Positions 44,772 to 54,136 are shown, counted from the first letter of the stretch. The stretch: DNA of 64,000 nucleotides from Paenarthrobacter aurescens (GCF_025421775.1 NZ_JAOEFX010000002.1:310001-374000), one strand, 5' to 3'. A program made the numbers and translations. The notes: generated by a model not told the origin, from the sequence alone.

Positions 44772-45374
44772 ATGCAGCCTGCGCCCCAGACCCTTGGCCG
44801 ACGTGAGCGGAATAAGCAGGAAAAGCTTGACCGCATCACGGCGGCTGCCCGTGAACTCTTCACCCAGTACGGAGTGGATGAGGTCACCACCCAGCAAGTA
44901 GCTGAAAAGGCCGACGTCGGTTCGGGAACCTTGTTCCTGTACGCCAAGACCAAGGCGGAGCTGCTTCTGTTGGTGCACAACGTCAAATACGCCCAAGCGC
45001 TCGACGCGGGAGTCGAAGCGGCCGCCGCTGAAGTATCGGTCCTTGACGCGGTGATGGCCATCATCCGTCCCATCGTCGAGTGCAACCGCGTCCAGATCGA
45101 GAACGGCCGGACGTACCTGAAGGAGATCGTCTTCGGGGATCCGGCGGAGCCGCACCACGCAGAAGCGCTGTCGCTGACCATACGCACCGAAGAAGCCATT
45201 GCCGAAGTCCTGGGCCGTGACGAGCAATTGCTTGCCCGCGACCCCGCCAAGCTGGCACGGATCGTCACTGCGATCATGTTTATCAGCATGACGTCCTCGG
45301 CCACTATGGAACTGACAGACGCCCAGGTTGGCGACGAGATCCGGGACCAGATCAGCGTGCTCCTGGGCGCCTGA
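44772..45374 (+). CDS. TetR/AcrR-family regulator
   Basis: This 200-aa repressor has an N-terminal helix-turn-helix (KLDRITAAARELFTQYGVDE, TTQQVAEKADVGSGTLFLYA). It is the last gene of the operon whose promoter carries the TGAGTGCACTCA palindrome. Reactive quinones or aldehydes are plausible inducers, given the enzymes. Confidence 0.88.
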   Translation: MQPAPQTLGRRERNKQEKLDRITAAARELFTQYGVDEVTTQQVAEKADVGSGTLFLYAKTKAELLLLVHNVKYAQALDAGVEAAAAEVSVLDAVMAIIRPIVECNRVQIENGRTYLKEIVFGDPAEPHHAEALSLTIRTEEAIAEVLGRDEQLLARDPAKLARIVTAIMFISMTSSATMELTDAQVGDEIRDQISVLLGA

Positions 45375-45394
45375 CTTCTTGGCTTTGGCGGACC

Positions 45395-46582
45395 TTAGCG
45401 GTTGAGGAACGCCTCGTGCTGGCGGTGGGCTTCGGTCACTTGCTCGCGGATCTTGTCCACGTCCTTGGCCTTATTCCGATACTTGAGCGGCATCTGGACG
45501 ATCTGCGCCTCTTCCGCCGTCAGTGCGCGGTAAATGCGTTCGCGCTCGTTGGCGTCAGCGGTGTAGTCGAGGTCCAGGTAGTCCACGGCGTGGCGGCGGG
45601 CGTTGTTGATGGCCGTCTGGGCCTTGCCCGCTGGGCTGATCAGTGAGAGCACCACGGTGACGATCAGGACGCCGATGATCACGCTCAAGGAGAGGCCGGT
45701 GGTGATCTCGATGACGTTGACGTGCTCGCCGTCGTTGATGAACGGCAGGTTGTTCTCGTGCAGGGCGTGGAGGATCAGCTTGACGCCAATGAACGCGAGG
45801 ATCGCTGCCAGGCCGTAGGAAAGGTAGATGAGGCGATCCAACAGGCCGTCGATCAGGAAGTAGAGCTGGCGCAGGCCCATCAGCGAGAACGCCGTCGCGG
45901 TGAAGACGATGAAGACGTTCTGAGTGAGGCCGAAGATCGCCGGGATCGAGTCGAGCGCGAACAGGATGTCCGTGCCGCCGATAGCCACCATCACCAGCAG
46001 CATCGGAGTCAGGGCACGCTTGCCGTTGACCATGGTGAAGAGCTTGTCGCCGTCGTACTTATCCGTAGTGTGGAAGAGCTTCTTGGCGAGCCGGATGATG
46101 AAGTTGTTCGCCTGGCCGTCCCCGTGGTCGCCGGGCTTGAGCAGGTTGCCTGCCGTCAGCAGCAGGATGAGTCCGAAGATGTAGAACACCCACGCGAACG
46201 AGTTGATCAGCGCTGCGCCCAGGAAGATGAAGCCGGTGCGGGCGATCAGCGAGAACACGATGCCGAAGAGCAGGACCTTCTGCTGATCCTCACGCGGCAC
46301 CCGGAAGCTCGCCATGATGATCAGGAACACGAACAGGTTGTCGACCGAGAGGGCCTTCTCCGTGATGTAGCCGGCGAAGTACTCGGACCCCATTTGGCCG
46401 CCGCCGAATATCAGGACCAATACTCCGAACAGCACGGCCAGGCCCACGTAAATGGAGGACCAGATGGCCGCTTCCTTGAGTGAGGGGACGTGGGCCTTCC
46501 GGATGTGGAAGAAGTAGTCGAAGGCCAAGAGCGCCAGAATGACGACGATGGTGATGCCCCAGATGAGGGGAGAGACGGTCAT
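45395..46582 (-). CDS. TerC-family membrane protein
   Basis: This 395-aa protein has about nine membrane helices. Conserved acidic residues lie in ALSVDNLFVFLII and GGTDILFALDSIPAIFGLTQ, the signature of TerC/Alx proteins, which recent work links to manganese export and tellurite resistance. The C-terminal 70 residues are hydrophilic. The ATG at 46582 is preferred over a frame start at 46633. I looked for a yybP-ykoY manganese riboswitch upstream and did not see one. Confidence 0.9.
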   Translation of the reverse strand: MTVSPLIWGITIVVILALLAFDYFFHIRKAHVPSLKEAAIWSSIYVGLAVLFGVLVLIFGGGQMGSEYFAGYITEKALSVDNLFVFLIIMASFRVPREDQQKVLLFGIVFSLIARTGFIFLGAALINSFAWVFYIFGLILLLTAGNLLKPGDHGDGQANNFIIRLAKKLFHTTDKYDGDKLFTMVNGKRALTPMLLVMVAIGGTDILFALDSIPAIFGLTQNVFIVFTATAFSLMGLRQLYFLIDGLLDRLIYLSYGLAAILAFIGVKLILHALHENNLPFINDGEHVNVIEITTGLSLSVIIGVLIVTVVLSLISPAGKAQTAINNARRHAVDYLDLDYTADANERERIYRALTAEEAQIVQMPLKYRNKAKDVDKIREQVTEAHRQHEAFLNR

Positions 46583-46705
46583 ATGATCCTGCTTTCGTGA
46601 GGCGCGCGAGTGGTGTTGCTCACCGAGGGTCAAACTCTTGGAATCAAATTTACCGGGAGTGGTGGGGCGGGTGGTAACCGAATGGCAGGATCTTTATTCA
46701 ATGGG

Positions 46706-47776
46706 CTAGCCCTGGAGCGTCCACTCGTCCTGGTTATGCGGCCTGAGCCAATGTTGGCGGGGCTCCCCGGATTCACGGACGACGTCGTTGAGCCAGAACG
46801 TGGTGTCGGGGTTCCAACCGGCGATGACACTCGCCGTTCCTTCGGCCGGGTCCACTTCAAGTGCGTGGCCTGCCAAGTGAAGGTATCCAGCGACGGTGAG
46901 GTGGACAGCGTCCCATCGTGAGCTTGCCTTTTCCCAGTCAGGGATGACCCAGCGTCCGTCCCGGCCCGTCGTGCGGAACCAGTCGTGTCTGCGGGATGCG
47001 GTGACATTCAATGGGAATTCCCGGCATAGCTGGATCCAATCCGCAGCTGTCCCGATCTCCAGGATCTGTCCAGTTCCGGCGACTGGGATGGCGGTGGCGT
47101 TCTCCCACCCCAACGAGTCCTCCACCAGATCCAGGCCCTGGGGAATCTGCCCGGTGGACTGCATGAGGTTGTGGGGTATTGACCACCACTCGCCACCCAC
47201 GTTGGCCCTGATGTCTGCACGGCGTTCCCGCGCAGCACGGACCTCCCCGGCCCGTTGGTTGCGCGCCCACTCTGCCAGTTTCTGTCGGGGATTGCCGGAG
47301 AGCGGCGCCGGGTCTTCCGCTGAACGCCAATCGATGCTCCACTGCCTCACCTCAGCCTCACGGGTCCAGGATTCTGCGGCGGGTGTCCGAAGAACCCCGT
47401 TTGCTACGTGGGCTAGCGCACTCCTTATCTCGGACACGGCGGCAAGAACGTCCTCGCCGTCGGGCTCCTGCCAATACCGGGCGGTATCAACGGCCCGCTC
47501 CAAAGCCTTCTGAACCAGCTCGTTGGTGATGCCCTTGAGATCCAAAGACGTGATCAATGCTGCGAGCTCATTCACAGTCGGCTCTGGCGGGGGAGGCGGC
47601 GCCTCCCCCGAGGGAGACATGGTCAACATCCTCCGCGACCTGCCCGCCCCAGGATCGAGGTCGTATCCGAGGTGGAAGACGGCGATACGGATGTCCTGGT
47701 CCATTTCCATCGCCAGTTCAAGGCACAGGCGACGCCCACGAGGCCCATTTAGCAATTGCTCGATGTGCGGCTCCAT
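46706..47776 (-). CDS. hypothetical protein, unrecognised family
   Basis: This 356-aa hydrophilic protein begins MEPHIEQLLNGPRGRRLCLE and has a proline run near residue 65 and many tryptophans in the C-terminal half. I do not recognise a domain and see no signal peptide. The ATG at 47776 follows GATGAGGAC; a frame running to 47875 is less likely. Codon use is a little less biased than in the metabolic genes. The function is unknown. Confidence 0.72.
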   Translation of the reverse strand: MEPHIEQLLNGPRGRRLCLELAMEMDQDIRIAVFHLGYDLDPGAGRSRRMLTMSPSGEAPPPPPEPTVNELAALITSLDLKGITNELVQKALERAVDTARYWQEPDGEDVLAAVSEIRSALAHVANGVLRTPAAESWTREAEVRQWSIDWRSAEDPAPLSGNPRQKLAEWARNQRAGEVRAARERRADIRANVGGEWWSIPHNLMQSTGQIPQGLDLVEDSLGWENATAIPVAGTGQILEIGTAADWIQLCREFPLNVTASRRHDWFRTTGRDGRWVIPDWEKASSRWDAVHLTVAGYLHLAGHALEVDPAEGTASVIAGWNPDTTFWLNDVVRESGEPRQHWLRPHNQDEWTLQG

Positions 47777-48118
47777 GTCCTCATCCTTGCAGCTGTGAAT
47801 CCTCGGTGCAGGAGCACGACGTCGGAACCCGCCTTGAGTGCCTGCAGCTTGGTTGACGCTTGAGCAAGCTTTCAATGGGGTTACTGTGTGTCCAAACCCC
47901 AGGTTGTGAGACTGCCGCCGGGATCAGGCCCGAAGCAGTCTTGTAAATGAACTCATTCTCGACCCTGAGGACAATGCCGCCCTGTGTGTGGATGCTGAAC
48001 GCATAATCGACCATGCAACAGACGATCTCGTCAGCCCCGGAAGTTGTGGGCCAAGTCCAAAGCACGCGGAGATCTCCCATTTATTTTTCGTTCCTATTCA
48101 CGTTTGCAGCCCCAGCGC
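47777..48118. other. 342-bp gap with one copy of a diverged repeat
   Basis: No gene is well supported here. Positions 47816-47861 hold a 46-bp segment (beginning ACGACGTCGGAACCCGCCTT) that is similar, at roughly 80 percent by eye, to 48415-48459. A 99-codon frame on the minus strand (48080-47781) is listed under rejected items. Confidence 0.6.
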
Positions 48119-48358
48119 TCAGAGCGTCTTCCGCAAACGCGTGCCACTACCCAAACCAGCCAGCCGAGGCTTCGCGTAAAGCCACACCACAACACCGAAC
48201 AGCGGCACAACGAAGAACAGCAGCACCCACATGATCCGGTGTGTTTGATCGAGGCGGTCCTGCCGTAGGACATCGAAGATTGCCCAAATGTTCGCTCCCA
48301 TGACGAACACTGCAGACAGTCCCGCCAGCAAGGCCAGAACCCATTCCCAAGCTCCCAC
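48119..48358 (-). CDS. small membrane protein with PLDc_N domain
   Basis: This 79-aa protein has two membrane helices (VLALLAGLSAVFVMGANIWA and WVLLFFVVPLFGVVVWLYA), the second carrying the PLDc_N pattern. The domain is also found as stand-alone two-helix proteins in actinobacteria, function unknown. GTG at 48358 follows GGGGGA and is preferred over a TTG at 48391. Confidence 0.75.
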   Translation of the reverse strand: MGAWEWVLALLAGLSAVFVMGANIWAIFDVLRQDRLDQTHRIMWVLLFFVVPLFGVVVWLYAKPRLAGLGSGTRLRKTL

Positions 48359-48467
48359 GTCGTCCCCCTCGAACCAGCCGGTTCGGTCCAAACTAGCACT
48401 CTCGCTGCAAACGTACGACGGCGGAGCCCGCCTTGCGTGCGGCCCCTTGGCTGACGCTTCGGTCGAG

Positions 48468-49406
48468 TCAGACCAGCGCGGTCATGATGTTCCAGCCCTC
48501 TCCGATCTTCTTCCTGGGCTCCAGGAAGCGGCTGCCGACACCGGGGTAGAGCCACAAATCGCCGTTGGTGTCGCGGGCAATGATCTGGGAATAGCCGGGG
48601 TAGTTTCTGTCGAATTGTCCGGTGGCGATGATGGTCGTCATGGTGTTCCAACCTTCGCCTACCTGCATCCGGGGCAGCCACCCGCCCTTGCCGTCACCGG
48701 GGTACAGCCAGAGCCGTCCGTTGGTGTCGCGCGCCATGACGTCCCGCTTGCCGTCCTCGTTGAAATCACCGCGACCGATCAGGGCAGTCATCACGTTCCA
48801 GCCGACGCCTATTTGGCTCCGGGGTTTCCAGCCTCCTTGGTGGTCGCCCGGATACAACCAAAGCCGGCCCTCCACATCGCGGGCAATGACGTCGGCGCAG
48901 TAGTCGCCGTCGAAGTCGCCAGGGCCCATGATGGCGGTCATCGCGTTCCAGCCAACGCCGACCTTGGTGCGTGGTTTGAGGTACCCGTAGCCGCCGGGGT
49001 AGAGCCACAAGTCGCCGTTGATATCGCGGGCAAGGAGGTCGTCGTTGAATTCACTCTGGAACTTCCCCGCACCGATGATCGCCGTCATCACATTCCAGCC
49101 CTCGCCCATTTTGGAGCGGGGTTTCTTCCAGCCACCGCGACCATCGCCGGGGTAGACCCAGAGGTCGCCTGCCGCGTCGCGGGCCAGGACGTCGTCGTCA
49201 AAGCCCGTGTTGATGTTGACGTAGTCCCAGTTGTTCGCAGGCACGCTGAAGGCACGCACAGTGTGTTGATTCGCCTGCGCCGGAACCGCGATCGGCCCCA
49301 GGAGCAGAGCCGCGGCCGCTGCCAGAACCGTTCCCACGAAAAGTGGGGGCCTCCGGGTTCCGGGCGTTTTCCGGCATGGATTCGTGGTCGATTCTGATCG
49401 GAACAT
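48468..49406 (-). CDS. secreted protein made of about 47-residue tandem repeats (VCBS/FG-GAP-like)
   Basis: This 312-aa protein has a signal peptide (VGTVLAAAAALLLGPIAVPA, cleavage near AQA) and then about five tandem units. Each reads like LLARDxxGDLWLYPGxxxGG, then PRxxxGxGWNxMTAIIGxGDF. Such units are known as C-terminal binding repeats in actinobacterial lysozymes and other cell-wall enzymes; here they stand alone. The ATG at 49406 follows GGGGGT; an ATG at 49448 is possible. It is divergent from a large beta-helix protein gene. Confidence 0.83.
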   Translation of the reverse strand: MFRSESTTNPCRKTPGTRRPPLFVGTVLAAAAALLLGPIAVPAQANQHTVRAFSVPANNWDYVNINTGFDDDVLARDAAGDLWVYPGDGRGGWKKPRSKMGEGWNVMTAIIGAGKFQSEFNDDLLARDINGDLWLYPGGYGYLKPRTKVGVGWNAMTAIMGPGDFDGDYCADVIARDVEGRLWLYPGDHQGGWKPRSQIGVGWNVMTALIGRGDFNEDGKRDVMARDTNGRLWLYPGDGKGGWLPRMQVGEGWNTMTTIIATGQFDRNYPGYSQIIARDTNGDLWLYPGVGSRFLEPRKKIGEGWNIMTALV

Positions 49407-49618
49407 CACTGTTACCCCCATTAGCAACAAAGCCATCAATCGATTCACCGGAGCTTAGTCCTATTGGGTGGCTTTTGTTAGGGGTGGCCGGGGGCCAGGG
49501 AGTTTCCGGCAAGCGGGTGACGCCGCAGTCCGCATGTTCATACCTGTGCATTTGGTTGCCACAAACGCACACCCCGCAAGAAACTCCTTGAGGAAACACA
49601 CTCAATGAGGAGCCCCAC

Positions 49619-52516
49619 TTGCACCCACAACCCATGGCCAGGCGTCTGGCAGCAATCGCCGCATCAGCGGCACTAACAGCAGCAGCGCTGGCAACCGGAA
49701 TCGCAGCCAGCCCAAGCGCAACCGCCGCTGAACTACCACCCCCGCCCACCGGCGTCGTGTATGCCAGCGACGTTCCGTGGGCCAGCATGAGCAACGGTTG
49801 GGGACCGGCTGAACTGGACATGAGCAACGGAGGCCAGGCGCTGGGCGACGCCAACCGGAGGCCGCTGACCATCGGCGGCACTGTCTATCCCAAGGGCATT
49901 GGCACGCACGCGGTGTCGTCCATTTCCTACAACCTGGGCGGCCAATGCCGGCAGTTCCTGGCGCAGGTTGGCGTGGACGATACCCAAGGAGACCGCGGCC
50001 GCGTGGACTTCAAAGTCCTGGTGGACGGGGTGGAGCGGTTCGCGGGGGAGCGGAAAGGGACGGACGGTGCCCTGCCCGTCAACGTGAATCTGCTGGGCGG
50101 CACCACTCTGCAGCTCAAGGTGGAGACCGGCCCGGAAGGGAACGGCAACGACCACGCCGATTGGGCCGACGCCAAAATCAACTGCTCGGACGCCTACCTC
50201 GCAGCACCGCTCCGCGTCGAGGGCTCAGCCGGGACCAACCTCAACGGGCTGGTCCCCGGGACGCCAGCGACCGTCGTCGTGCGTGACCTTAAGCCGCTGA
50301 GTCCGGTCAGCCTGACCTTGCGCGGTGCCAACGTGGCCGACGCCGTTGCTGACGCCACCGGCGCGGCGACCATCACCTTTGTGGTGCCTACTGGAGCCGC
50401 GGGCGGGACTGCTGAACTGGTCGCCACCGGTACTGGGCCGTTCGATGTGGCCACCACGGGCAGGATCGGCGCGTTCGTTGTGCAGATCAGCGATGCGAAG
50501 TTCTACGTGGATTGCTCGGCCCCTGCTCCAGGTAATGGCAGCCAGGCAAACCCGTTCAACTCGATCGGCCAGGTGAACGGCCGCGGCGCGTTCAACGCCG
50601 GCGAGTCGATCCTTTTCCGGGCCGGCACTGACTGCACCGGCGCCCTCACGCCGGCTGGCACCGGCGTCGCAAACCATCCCATCACGCTCTCCTCCTACGG
50701 CGAGGGCGATAAGCCGACCATCAACGGCAACGGCGCGGTGGCAGCAATCCAGATCACCAACGCCAGCCACTGGACCGTCAGCGGATTGCGTGTGGTGAAC
50801 CCGTCGGACACTCCGGTGCGCAGGGTCGGGATCCTCTTCGAGAACAGCGGAACGGCGCAGACTGCCGGAATTGTGGTGACGGGCAACCATGTGGAAGATG
50901 TGGCGGGCTGGCGCAACAAGGCCACGAACGGCGCTGGCTTTGCGCAGTCGGCCGGCATCATGGTGCGCACCTGGGGCAAGGGGTCCGTGGACGGCATCAC
51001 CATCACCGACAACGAGGTCAACGACACCGCCGGTGGCGGCGTCAAGATCTCCGCGCCCGACACCACCGAGCGTTACAACACCAAGGTGTACGTTGCCCGG
51101 AACGAGATCCATGACGTGGGCGGCGACGCGATCGTGATCCATAACTCTGACGCGCCTCTGATCGAGCACAACAGGGGGCTCAACCTCGGCCAAGGCGCAC
51201 ACCCCTATGAGGGCGGCAACTTCGCGGGCATGTGGCCGTACAACTCCAAGAACCCGGTGTTCCAGTTCAACGTGGTGGGCAACAGCACCACCTCCACGTA
51301 CGACTCCACCGCCTGGGACTGCGACATGAAGATCGTGGGAACCTGCCTGTTCCAGTACAACTACTCGTACGGGAACGCAGGCGGCTTCTACCTCAACTGC
51401 GTGTCCAACTGCGGCGGCGGCGCGACGGCGGCGAACGTGGTTCTGCGCTACAACATCGCCCAGGACGATTGCCGTCTGGGCGGCAGCAGCACCGGCACCG
51501 GCAAGCACTACATCTACAACAACACCTTCTACTGCCCGTCGCGTGTGTTTTTGGATGACATGACCGGCCCACGCGAGGTGCGGAACAACTTGTTTGTGGC
51601 CCCGGGTGGTTCGTTGAAGGCCGCGTCGGCTGTGTACTCGAACAACGCGTACTTTGGCGGGATCTTGCCGCCGGCTGGGGAGACTGGTTCGGTGCTGGGT
51701 GATCCTTTGTTGGTTGCGGGTGGTTCGGGGCAGACCACGTTGGACGTTCCCGGGTACCGGCTTGCTGGCGGGTCGCCGCTGCTGGGTGCCGGCACTGTAG
51801 TAGCCGACGACGGCGGCAGGGACTTCTTCGGCAACCCCACCACAGGTGCAGGTTCGGTTGGGGCACCGAACATCGGGGCCTACCAGGGGCCGGGTGCTGC
51901 CGTTGCTCCTTTGCCTTTTGCATCTTTGGTGAATCAAACCTCCGTGGCGAATACGGCCAACCCTCGGAACGGGGCCGTTAGTTCTGATCGGCGGACGTTC
52001 TCCGCGGAGGCGTTGGCTGCTGCCGGGCTTGTTTCCGGGGAGTCGTATTCTGCGTTTGGAGTGTCCTCCGTATGGCATCCGACGGCTGTGGGAACGCCTG
52101 ACACTGTGAAGGCTGCGGGTCAGGAAGTAGCTCTTTCCGGCCGCGGGCGGACTCTGCTGGTGACGGGTTTCTCCACCGGCAACGTGTCCTCCGGGGTGGC
52201 GACGATTCACTTCACCAATGGGCAGAAACGCGACGTGGTGCTGTCGCTGCCGAACTGGCGCACCGGGGTTGCTTCGGATACCTCCGTGGTGGTGGCGTCC
52301 TCGGCCTATCACCAGCGGCACACGCAGGCTTACATCGGTGGGCCGTCGACGGTGGTGCGGGTTGATGAGCCGGCACGTATCTTTGCCACGAAGATCGACG
52401 TTCCACCCGCTTTTGAAGTGTCCAGCGTGACGTTGCCGCAGGGGAGTGCGCTGGTGAATGAGGGGCTGAACATTATGGGTATTGCCGTAGGAAATGTTCC
52501 GCCGGGGCTGAAGTAG
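49619..52516 (+). CDS. secreted NPCBM plus right-handed beta-helix protein
   Basis: This 965-aa exported protein has a signal peptide at residues 1-37 (ARRLAAIAASAALTAAALAT). Residues about 45-170 are an NPCBM carbohydrate-binding module (VYPKGIGTHAVSSISYNLGG). A parallel beta-helix fills about 290-720, with repeats such as ITITDNEVNDTAGGGVKISA and IHDVGGDAIVIHNSDAPLIE, as in pectate-lyase-like enzymes. No catalytic residues can be assigned. It starts with TTG at 49619, seven bases after GAGGAG; the next ATG at 49634 is too far from that site. Polysaccharide binding or lysis at the surface is inferred. Confidence 0.82.
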   Translation: MHPQPMARRLAAIAASAALTAAALATGIAASPSATAAELPPPPTGVVYASDVPWASMSNGWGPAELDMSNGGQALGDANRRPLTIGGTVYPKGIGTHAVSSISYNLGGQCRQFLAQVGVDDTQGDRGRVDFKVLVDGVERFAGERKGTDGALPVNVNLLGGTTLQLKVETGPEGNGNDHADWADAKINCSDAYLAAPLRVEGSAGTNLNGLVPGTPATVVVRDLKPLSPVSLTLRGANVADAVADATGAATITFVVPTGAAGGTAELVATGTGPFDVATTGRIGAFVVQISDAKFYVDCSAPAPGNGSQANPFNSIGQVNGRGAFNAGESILFRAGTDCTGALTPAGTGVANHPITLSSYGEGDKPTINGNGAVAAIQITNASHWTVSGLRVVNPSDTPVRRVGILFENSGTAQTAGIVVTGNHVEDVAGWRNKATNGAGFAQSAGIMVRTWGKGSVDGITITDNEVNDTAGGGVKISAPDTTERYNTKVYVARNEIHDVGGDAIVIHNSDAPLIEHNRGLNLGQGAHPYEGGNFAGMWPYNSKNPVFQFNVVGNSTTSTYDSTAWDCDMKIVGTCLFQYNYSYGNAGGFYLNCVSNCGGGATAANVVLRYNIAQDDCRLGGSSTGTGKHYIYNNTFYCPSRVFLDDMTGPREVRNNLFVAPGGSLKAASAVYSNNAYFGGILPPAGETGSVLGDPLLVAGGSGQTTLDVPGYRLAGGSPLLGAGTVVADDGGRDFFGNPTTGAGSVGAPNIGAYQGPGAAVAPLPFASLVNQTSVANTANPRNGAVSSDRRTFSAEALAAAGLVSGESYSAFGVSSVWHPTAVGTPDTVKAAGQEVALSGRGRTLLVTGFSTGNVSSGVATIHFTNGQKRDVVLSLPNWRTGVASDTSVVVASSAYHQRHTQAYIGGPSTVVRVDEPARIFATKIDVPPAFEVSSVTLPQGSALVNEGLNIMGIAVGNVPPGLK

Positions 52517-52792
52517 GTTCCTGGTTGGTTGAAGGCCGAGTGTGGGATCCGCTGGAGGGGGCGGGTCCTACACTTGTTTAATCGTGGGGTGCTGGTGACG
52601 GTGGTGCCCGGAAGAGGCCATCAAGGATCCCTCGCGAACCCCTAGACGCGGCTAGCCGCCACTCATTTTGGGCTTTTCGCCACTTAGTTTCACTCTGGCA
52701 GCACCTAGTTCGGAGCGCTTCGCCACCTAGACGGGAAATGGCGGGTGCACGATGTGCGGGTCAACGAAGGCCGTTCTTCACTAGGAGCAAGC
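52517..52792. other. intergenic region with short direct repeats
   Basis: No gene of usable length is seen. TTCGCCAC(T/C)TAG occurs at 52676-52687 and 52719-52730, with a related GCACCTAG at 52701-52708, giving a spacing of about 20 bases between neighbouring copies. They lie 60-120 bases before the small ORF at 52793. Confidence 0.5.
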
Positions 52793-52867
52793 ATGATGTC
52801 GGAGCACGCAAGCAGACATTTCGTGGCCTTCCGGCGCAAGCAGCTGGTGAAAATGGCCAATGAGTAA
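52793..52867 (+). CDS. possible 24-codon leader ORF coupled to the next gene
   Basis: ATG at 52793 follows TAGGAGCA at ideal distance. The frame reads MMSEHASRHF, then VAFRRKQLVKMANE, and a stop. The stop lies inside the first codons of the next gene (ATGAGTAA), an 8-base overlap, while the downstream ATG at 52860 has no good site of its own. It may be a coupling leader. Only the arrangement supports it. Confidence 0.35.
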   Translation: MMSEHASRHFVAFRRKQLVKMANE

Positions 52868-53222
52868 GGCCAAACAGTTCTCGCTGTGCCTGTCCTTGAT
52901 TTTCGGCGCGGGCATTTCATCCGTGGGTCTGGTCCCTCCGCCGCTCGTATACCTTGTTGGCCTCCTTCTCATGTCTCTCCTCGTCGTTGCCACCACGTAT
53001 TACGGGCGTTGGCGATGGGTTCCACTCGGGGTGGGGTCCGCACGCGCGGCCGCTTTGGGCTTGGGAAGCGTGGCGGCGATGAGTGCGGCATTAATTCTCA
53101 GGGGAGGCGAATGGAGTTTTGTTCTCATTCCCTTACTCAGCCTCGCAGGGACCGTTGGCATGTTCCACTGGCTCACCAGACACGGGCGCTTCGTGAGCTC
53201 AAAGGGAACGGACCTCGCCTGA
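52860..53222 (+). CDS. small membrane protein, unknown function
   Basis: This 120-aa protein has about four hydrophobic helices (VYLVGLLLMSLLVVATTYYG, ALGLGSVAAMSAALIL, FVLIPLLSLAGTVGMF). It lacks a recognised domain and a good own ribosome-binding site, and may be translated by coupling to the short ORF upstream. Confidence 0.62.
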   Translation: MSKAKQFSLCLSLIFGAGISSVGLVPPPLVYLVGLLLMSLLVVATTYYGRWRWVPLGVGSARAAALGLGSVAAMSAALILRGGEWSFVLIPLLSLAGTVGMFHWLTRHGRFVSSKGTDLA

Positions 53223-53296
53223 GTGTGAGGTCCGGTTCAGACTGCCTTCGTCATTAATGTGCCCGCCGATGACGCGGCGCCCAATCGAAAGAGGGA

Positions 53297-53494
53297 ATGA
53301 TGAGCAAGGTTCCGCATCCACTGCAAGTTGCTGGGTTCTTCGCAATGGCCATCATCTTTGCGACCTGGCAGCCGTTTGTTTGGTGGCGAGGCATTGGGGT
53401 CGCCGTCATGCTTGTTTCCGGGCTGTATGGCTCGTACCTGTTATGGCGGAGCAAGCGCAAAGAGTCCAGCCAGGAGTCTAGCGAGCGTGAGTGA
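53297..53494 (+). CDS. small two-helix membrane protein
   Basis: This 65-aa protein has two helices (VAGFFAMAIIFATWQPFVWW and GVAVMLVSGLYGSYLLW) and a charged C-terminus. The first of two ATG codons follows GAGGGA. A good terminator comes right after it, so it is probably the last gene of this small transcript. No function is recognised. Confidence 0.62.
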   Translation: MMSKVPHPLQVAGFFAMAIIFATWQPFVWWRGIGVAVMLVSGLYGSYLLWRSKRKESSQESSERE

Positions 53495-53508
53495 CCGGGA
53501 AGATGACG

Positions 53509-53545
53509 ATGGCCTGTGGACTAACGTCTGCAGGCCATTTCTTTA
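53509..53545 (+). terminator. intrinsic terminator after the small membrane protein genes
   Basis: ATGGCCTG (53509-53516) pairs with CAGGCCAT (53531-53538), followed by TTCTTTA. It is one of the better rho-independent terminators in the window. Confidence 0.65.
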
Positions 53546-54136
53546 GTGGTCGGTGTTTTCGGCGGGGCGAAGGCGATTCTGCAAATCAGGGTCACCCGAG
53601 CCGGCCACGAAGCCGAAGTCGTAACCCCCATCATTGCGTCCGGGCTTGCGCTCCAGCTTCAGAAACGAAGTGGGCGTGATTAAGGCCTTCGCGATCCCGC
53701 TTTCACTGTCGAAGGTAAAGGAACCAAAGATGGTTGCGTCCTGTCGGTGCCTCAACAAGAGAGTTGTGTCCGGGCCATTCACTTCGCAAGAGACCGGGTG
53801 ATACTCATCCATTGGGCGACCCCAGATGGGCAGCGCCAGTGGGAACGCGAGCTTCACGGATTCAGGAAAGGAAAAGGGGATCCGCTCAATAGTCAGACTG
53901 TAAGGCTCATCGACGCCGTCCGTCTGAATAGTGAGTGTGCGGTGGTCGAAGGTTTGGGTGCTCATGTCTATGAGGCGCGTGGCAGACCAAGTGAAGGCTC
54001 TCGGATTCACCGAGATTGCGTACCTCTCTACGTGGTTGCCGGTTTGGCACAACGCCATGGCGTCATAGGAGGTTCCGTCACCGGCACCCAAGGCTTTGCC
54101 GATTGCGATCGCCAGCTGCTCAGAGGAAGTGTCCAC
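53543..54136 (-). CDS. hypothetical protein
   Basis: This 197-aa cytoplasmic protein starts with GTG at 54136 behind GAGGATGAGG. It has mixed alpha/beta composition, no signal peptide and no motif I recognise. It is flanked by MarR on one side and convergent small membrane protein genes on the other. Coding is likely from length and codon use only. Confidence 0.6.
   Translation of the reverse strand: MDTSSEQLAIAIGKALGAGDGTSYDAMALCQTGNHVERYAISVNPRAFTWSATRLIDMSTQTFDHRTLTIQTDGVDEPYSLTIERIPFSFPESVKLAFPLALPIWGRPMDEYHPVSCEVNGPDTTLLLRHRQDATIFGSFTFDSESGIAKALITPTSFLKLERKPGRNDGGYDFGFVAGSGDPDLQNRLRPAENTDH

Noticed and set aside
45722..46483. 253-codon frame antisense to the TerC gene
   Set aside because: Highly charged shadow of membrane-helix codons; TerC is unambiguous.
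46583..46705. yybP-ykoY manganese riboswitch upstream of TerC
   Set aside because: Expected because TerC genes can carry it, but the conserved core could not be found.
47781..48080. 99-codon minus-strand frame ending five bases before the start of the 356-aa protein
   Set aside because: The spacing is suggestive, but its C-terminal third runs through the diverged repeat and reads as low-complexity; no family and no clear ribosome-binding site.
50225..52321. 698-codon frame antisense to the beta-helix protein gene
   Set aside because: Low-complexity Arg/His/Val-rich product typical of a high-GC shadow frame.
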